A stretch of DNA of 64,000 nucleotides from Acanthamoeba lenticulata (Eukaryota; Discosea; Longamoebia; Acanthamoebidae), in NCBI GenBank assembly GCA_002179805.1, contig NAVB01000073.1, forward strand, positions 62,001 through 126,000. The letters are read 5' to 3'. Positions 60,170 through 64,000 of the stretch are shown piece after piece (positions within the stretch are counted from its first letter, which is position 1; each line of letters opens with the position of its first letter). The notes below the pieces were generated by a model. It was not told the origin of the DNA, did no database searches, and saw only the letters and a list, made by a program, of their open reading frames with translations. The translations under genes were made by a program, and so were the position numbers.

Positions 60170-60420
60170 GGACTCTGCAGCATCCCACGTGGCTGCGTGG
60201 TCAAGAAGTACGCTGTCTACATGTTCCTCACGGCCGACCCCAACATCGCCAAGGACGCCGCCTGACGACGAGCTCTTTGGCGAGTGCTCCTAGGAGGGCA
60301 TGGGCCTCTACATCTGACGCGAGCTCAACATCTTCATCAACAGCACATTGGCCCTGGTGCTACTGACGCCCGTCTCCGCCCGTCTTGCTGGCTCAGCGGC
60401 CGACGAACTGACTCACGTGA
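60170..60420 (+). pseudogene. Possible decayed coding fragment
   Basis: Plus-strand reading gives CVVKKYAVYMFLTADPNIAK, then (in another frame) DDELFGECS, a stop, EGMGLYI, a stop, and RELNIFINSTLALVLL. The stops fall within otherwise protein-like sequence and no splice sites remove them. The family is not recognised. It could also be chance. Confidence 0.3.
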
Positions 60421-60529
60421 CATTGACCTGTTTGTTTCGAAAACACTGCGCTCCAAACAGAGGCCTTCCAGGTCCTGCAGCACATGGCCCGGTGCACGAT
60501 GCCAGCTGGCCTCCATTGAGCGTGTCCTC

Positions 60530-60765
60530 TTTATTGAAAGAGGGAAGGTGGCGGCCCGATGGAGAGCTTGGGGATGGGCTCCGTGGGCGCGACGCGGAAG
60601 CGGGACATCTGGCACGAGTGCGCAGAGCTCGGCGCACCAGTCCGGGAACTTGGCGATAAAGTCCGCCAAAGCCCGCGTAGATGATGTTGATGGGCGTCCG
60701 CGACAGTCGGCCCTCCTCATTCATGAACCGTCGCGCCGCTACCTTGGCGATCTGGCACTGCAGTG
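60530..60765 (-). pseudogene. Possible decayed coding fragment on the other strand
   Basis: Minus-strand reading gives RRFMNEEGRLSRTPINIIYA, then a one-base shift, then ADFIAKFPDWCAELCALVPD, with a third frame giving MSRFRVAPTEPIPKLSIGPP before a stop. The pieces look like one protein with frameshifts. No family is recognised. Confidence 0.3.
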
Positions 60766-60893
60766 AGACTTGTGGGTATAAAATGATTATTAAAACATAA
60801 TATATTGGCCAATTTACCAGCGGCGCGGAAGTGGCACTCGCCGCCGGCGCCGCGCTAGCTCAGGCAACACGATGATGATGCAGACTGGCGCAC

Positions 60894-61751
60894 TTAGCTG
60901 GTTGGCGCGCCAACAAAGGACAAGAGCTCCTGGCTTAAGAAGCGCATTGTCGGTTCATCGCCCAGTGTGTCGTTGGTGAAGACCAGATCCCAGTGGTCAT
61001 AGGAATCAAGTTCAGTCTCTGTCTCTGAACAATGGTTAGTTGGAGGCTATCACACTTAACGAAGGCTGTGTCTTACCGTGGCTATCAATAGCAGCCTCCT
61101 GCCAACCTAATTCTTTTTTGAACTCTAATGGAGCCTGCACACGAAGCCGCACCAGACAGATGGAGTTCCTGCTGATTCACCACTGCTGTTTAGTGAGGTG
61201 CCGACTGAGAACAGTTTAAGGAGCACATACTCGGTTATTTTTACGGCTTGTTCAAAGTAGTCAATTTCCCACCTGTAGCGGATGCCGTTTATGAAGAAGA
61301 GACACACCTTTGTGGTTTCCTTATCATGGTGACGACGCACTCTGGCGAACAGCCCATTGGCTTGCAACAGCAAACGTGAGCAGTAGCGTGTTCTATCAGT
61401 TGCCTTTACTTCAGTCCAGAAAGCGGTCATCCTCATCCGGTGCTCCTCCTTGTAGGCTCTGTCAGTCAAAAGCCTCTGATTGTCTATCTCATTCTTAAAC
61501 TTCAAGGCGAACTCCTCCTTGAAGAGGTCTGTTGTAGACGAGAATACAGCCTTGACAGCAGCATCCTCTCTTGCGCCATACAGCACCTTGGCCACACTTA
61601 CGAGGTGGTCTTTCCCTGCCGCCACGTGACGTGAGTGACATCGGTTCTTGGAGGTGTGAGTGCACGTGTCACGATGAAGCAGGTCGATACCAGAAAAGCG
61701 CTTGCCCGACACCAGAACAATTGCTGCCTTCACTCGCGGTGCCTCCTCCAT
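60894..61751 (-). CDS. PMVK: Phosphomevalonate kinase, animal (PMVK) type
   Basis: Four exons: 61751-61691, 61615-61231, 61168-61077 and 61024-60894, with introns of 75, 62 and 52 nt. Splicing of the first intron creates the P-loop VLVSGKRFSGKD, nearly the human PMVK motif. Next come FKEEFALKFKNEIDNQRLL, TDRAYKEEHRMRMTAFW and IRYRWEIDYFEQAVKITE. Across the second join follow SICLVRLRVQAPLEFKKELG and W, then ETETELDSYDHWDLVFTND, matching the family's E-x-x-L-D-x-F-x-D-W-V end. It ends SFVGAPTS and TAA. The enzyme phosphorylates mevalonate 5-phosphate in isoprenoid synthesis. Donors here are GTATCG, GTATGT and GTAAGA. The LVSDTRR block is diverged (FINGIRY), so activity needs checking. The DNA is more AT-rich than its neighbours. 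Confidence 0.82.
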
Positions 61752-62016
61752 CGCTTCTGAGTTTATTTAAAGTTTTTATCATTTATTTATTTTTATTGTT
61801 TTTGCTGTCGACGACGGGGTTCTGCATTTCTTCTCCGGGCGCGGAGGCGAGATCTTTGTCTTGTTGGGGCCTCCCTTCTCCATCTCTTCTGCGGTTCTCT
61901 CGTTCTCTCCATCTTGCTGTTGAGGGGCTGCCCGGGTGTTTGCGTGATCGTATCTGCATCGATTGACGTCGCGAATCACTGTCCTGATCTTCTTCCCAAT
62001 TTTTCATTTTGACAAA

Positions 62017-64000
62017 ATGCTGCGCTCCGCAGTGCCTGCCGCTTCATCCTCCTCTTCTTCTTCTGCTCCTGTCGCCTCTTCGTGGCAAGAACGCATTGCC
62101 GGTGGACGCATCACAACTGCCGCTCCTGCTTTCAGTAAAGATGGAGAGTACGTGGAGAAAATTCCTGATCCCGATTGAAACGCAACCCAATCTCTTTTAA
62201 AATCAACGCCCAATTTTTGAACTGGATTTTTTTAAAAATAATCCTCTTTTCTGGGTGCGCATTGATCTCTGGCGAACTCACCACTCTTTCTCCATCCACA
62301 GTTTTTTGATTACATGCGCTGCCTCCCTGCTCAAGGTGTACAGCGTCAAGACCGGCGAGGTGGTCAAGGCCCTCCGGCACAAGTCCGTCATAACAGGCTT
62401 TTTCTTCAATCCGGCCAATGCCCTGCAGGTGCGTCTCGCTCCGTAGTTTTTGTATGCGTCGCTGCTTGGTCGGTGGTGTGGCGTGCCTTTTGTTGACGGC
62501 ATCGGGTGTGCAGCTCTACTCCGCAACCGAGGAGGGCATCATCCGGCTGTGGGACTTTGAGGACGGCGTGCTCCTCAAGAGCTGGAAGATCGGAGGAGAG
62601 GGCAAGATTGCCCAGGCTGTCCTTGATGCGACGCATAGCGTGGCGTACCTGCGCGTCATCAAGACCTCTGGCAAAGAGACTCACTACATCAGGTGATTAC
62701 TCACCCCTCTTCTGCATACATGCGTGCCTTCTTGACATGCACCAACCTGGATTTATGTTCTTGTCATCCACGCGTCTACACAGCACGTTCAACCTGTGCA
62801 ACCACACGAGCCGTGTGCGATACACCAGCGCCCAGCCGCTCTCCGATGTATGTTGTGTTGATGGCCTTGCACTGTGCGCAAGTCCAGTGACACGCCCTAA
62901 CTGGCTCGCTTGGTTTATCAGCTGTATGTGAGCCCACAGGGCGACTTCTTTGCGGTCCTCTTCGCCGACCGCAAGGGCTTCTATTTGTTCGACGTCAACT
63001 CCCTCACCAGGCACAGGTGCGTTCTGTCGTCCATGCGCGTGCGCGCTCATTGAGTTGCGCCCGGCTCCCGGCTCGGAACCCACAGACTGACCTCGCGTGG
63101 GTGCTGCAGCTTCACGCATAAGTTCACAATCACGGCGTTTGACTTCCACCCGACCGATCGATGCGTGGCCTACGGCGACCAAACCGGCGTCGTGCGCATC
63201 AACTATTGCCTGCCGCACACGGACAATGACAATGTTGAGATGAGCGAGGCCGCTGACAAGAGCGCTCCATCGACCAACAACAAGCGGGGGAGCCAGAAGA
63301 AGCGCCAGCAGCAGATCGTCAAACTCGAGTGGCACACCACACCCATTTCTGCGCTCCACTTCTCTCCCGACGGCTACTACCTCTTCACCGGCGCTCAGGA
63401 GGAAGTGCTGGTCCTCTGGCGCCTCCACTCCAACGAGAAGATCTTTGTTCCGCGCCTGGGCGCCGGCATTGCGTCCGTCACACTCAACGAGCAGGGTACC
63501 TCACCTGCCCCTTCTAGTTCTCCCTCGGCGAGTCTCGGAGCTCCTGATCACGCACGTTGCGTCTCCCGTGCGCTTGTCTTGTTCTCTCCTCAGCGACCGT
63601 CTACGCCGTGTGCTGTACGGATAACAGCATCCGCATCATCGACGCCCTCTCCCGTAACTTGCTGATGGCCATCCAGGGCATCAGCTTGGGTACACACACA
63701 CCCCTTCATCGATGATGATTGCTTCATCGTCATCTTTTTCGCTTTTGTTCGTGTGCTTCAGCACGTTTTTGTTTATTCATTCATTCATTTATTGCTTCTT
63801 TTTAACAATTTTATCAATCGTAGAATTGGGGAGGATGCCGATCGCGATCGAGCCGCGCAACAGCCTTATTGTCACCAGCTTCAAGAACGGCTTCTTGCAG
63901 CATTACGACCCCGTGCGCGACAAGTGCGCTTCCCCGCTCTCACACATGGCCGATTGGGTCTTTTTGCTCGTGTGTCTTGCATGTGGAACTCATCTCCCCT
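62017..64000 (+). CDS. WDR75: WDR75/UTP17-like WD40 protein of the small-subunit processome (5' part)
   Basis: The gene continues past the right edge. The start [20 protein letters not shown] leads to RIAGGRITTAAPAFSKDGE, LKVYSVKTGEVVKALRHKS, LYSATEEGIIRLWDFEDG and TSRVRYTSAQPLSDLYVSP. Then come FADRKGFYLFDVNSLTRH, FTITAFDFHPTDRCVAYGDQ, HTTPISALHFSPDGYYLFTG, EEVLVLWRLHSNEKIFVPRL and TVYAVCCTDNSIRIIDALSR. The repeats with IRLWDF, VVRI and the W-x-LHS-EK-F-PRLG-GI block fit WDR75. It acts in the nucleolus in 18S rRNA maturation as part of the t-UTP/UTP-A complex. Several short introns; partial at position 64000. Confidence 0.85.

Larger units (their letters stand above)
59835..60893. other. About 1 kb without an intact gene
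   Basis: Between the Pro-rich protein and phosphomevalonate kinase there is about 1 kb with no intact gene. Its GC content and codon-like texture up to 60770 resemble neighbouring coding DNA, but frames are broken by stops and shifts on both strands. From 60770 to 60893 it is AT-rich at first, then GC-rich. It is treated here as the site of coding remnants (separate entries). Confidence 0.5.

Overview
This is a dense, intron-rich eukaryotic nuclear segment. Almost every gene is broken by many short introns (about 50-100 nt). Donors are mostly GTACG or GTGCG, branch sites look like CTAAC or CTGAC, and neighbouring genes are often less than 150 bp apart. Coding DNA is GC-rich. This pattern, plus the gene mix (acid-ceramidase/C45-like secreted hydrolase, animal-type phosphomevalonate kinase, myotubularin, ankyrin-rich signalling proteins, an EDR1-type kinase), suggests an amoebozoan close to Acanthamoeba. 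The organism is an inference; the splicing pattern is seen directly.

Left part (1-23 kb): a minus-strand giant protein with an Arg/Asp/Glu/Lys-repeat N-terminus, about 15 ankyrin repeats, a Sec7 ARF-exchange domain and a PH domain; an unrecognised acidic protein; a CSC1/OSCA-type stress-gated channel, divergent from a 2H phosphoesterase; a TTI1 homologue (TELO2 complex), divergent from an F-box/ankyrin protein; an Ap4A phosphorylase; and a tRNA-Val(AAC) gene.

Middle part (22.6-45.9 kb): gluconokinase; UMP-CMP kinase beside mitochondrial dihydroorotate dehydrogenase (both pyrimidine nucleotide synthesis); mitochondrial ribosomal protein bS18m with a very long acidic tail; a small membrane protein; a myotubularin lipid phosphatase with a C2 domain; an RPUSD4-like pseudouridine synthase; UFD1; Hikeshi; a rhomboid; a secreted Ntn-type amidase; and a two-pass membrane protein.

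Right part (45.9-64 kb): an LRR protein; Gemin2 of the SMN complex; an ankyrin/EDR1-transglutaminase-like/protein kinase; a single-pass membrane protein; ARP6 (SWR1 complex); a bZIP factor; a Pro-rich protein; about 1 kb of apparent coding remnants; a phosphomevalonate kinase that only becomes clear after splicing; and the 5' part of WDR75/UTP17, which runs off the right edge. Genes are interleaved on both strands with no operon-like order. Exon structures were worked out by eye from phase, splice signals and family motifs; start codons are the least certain part.
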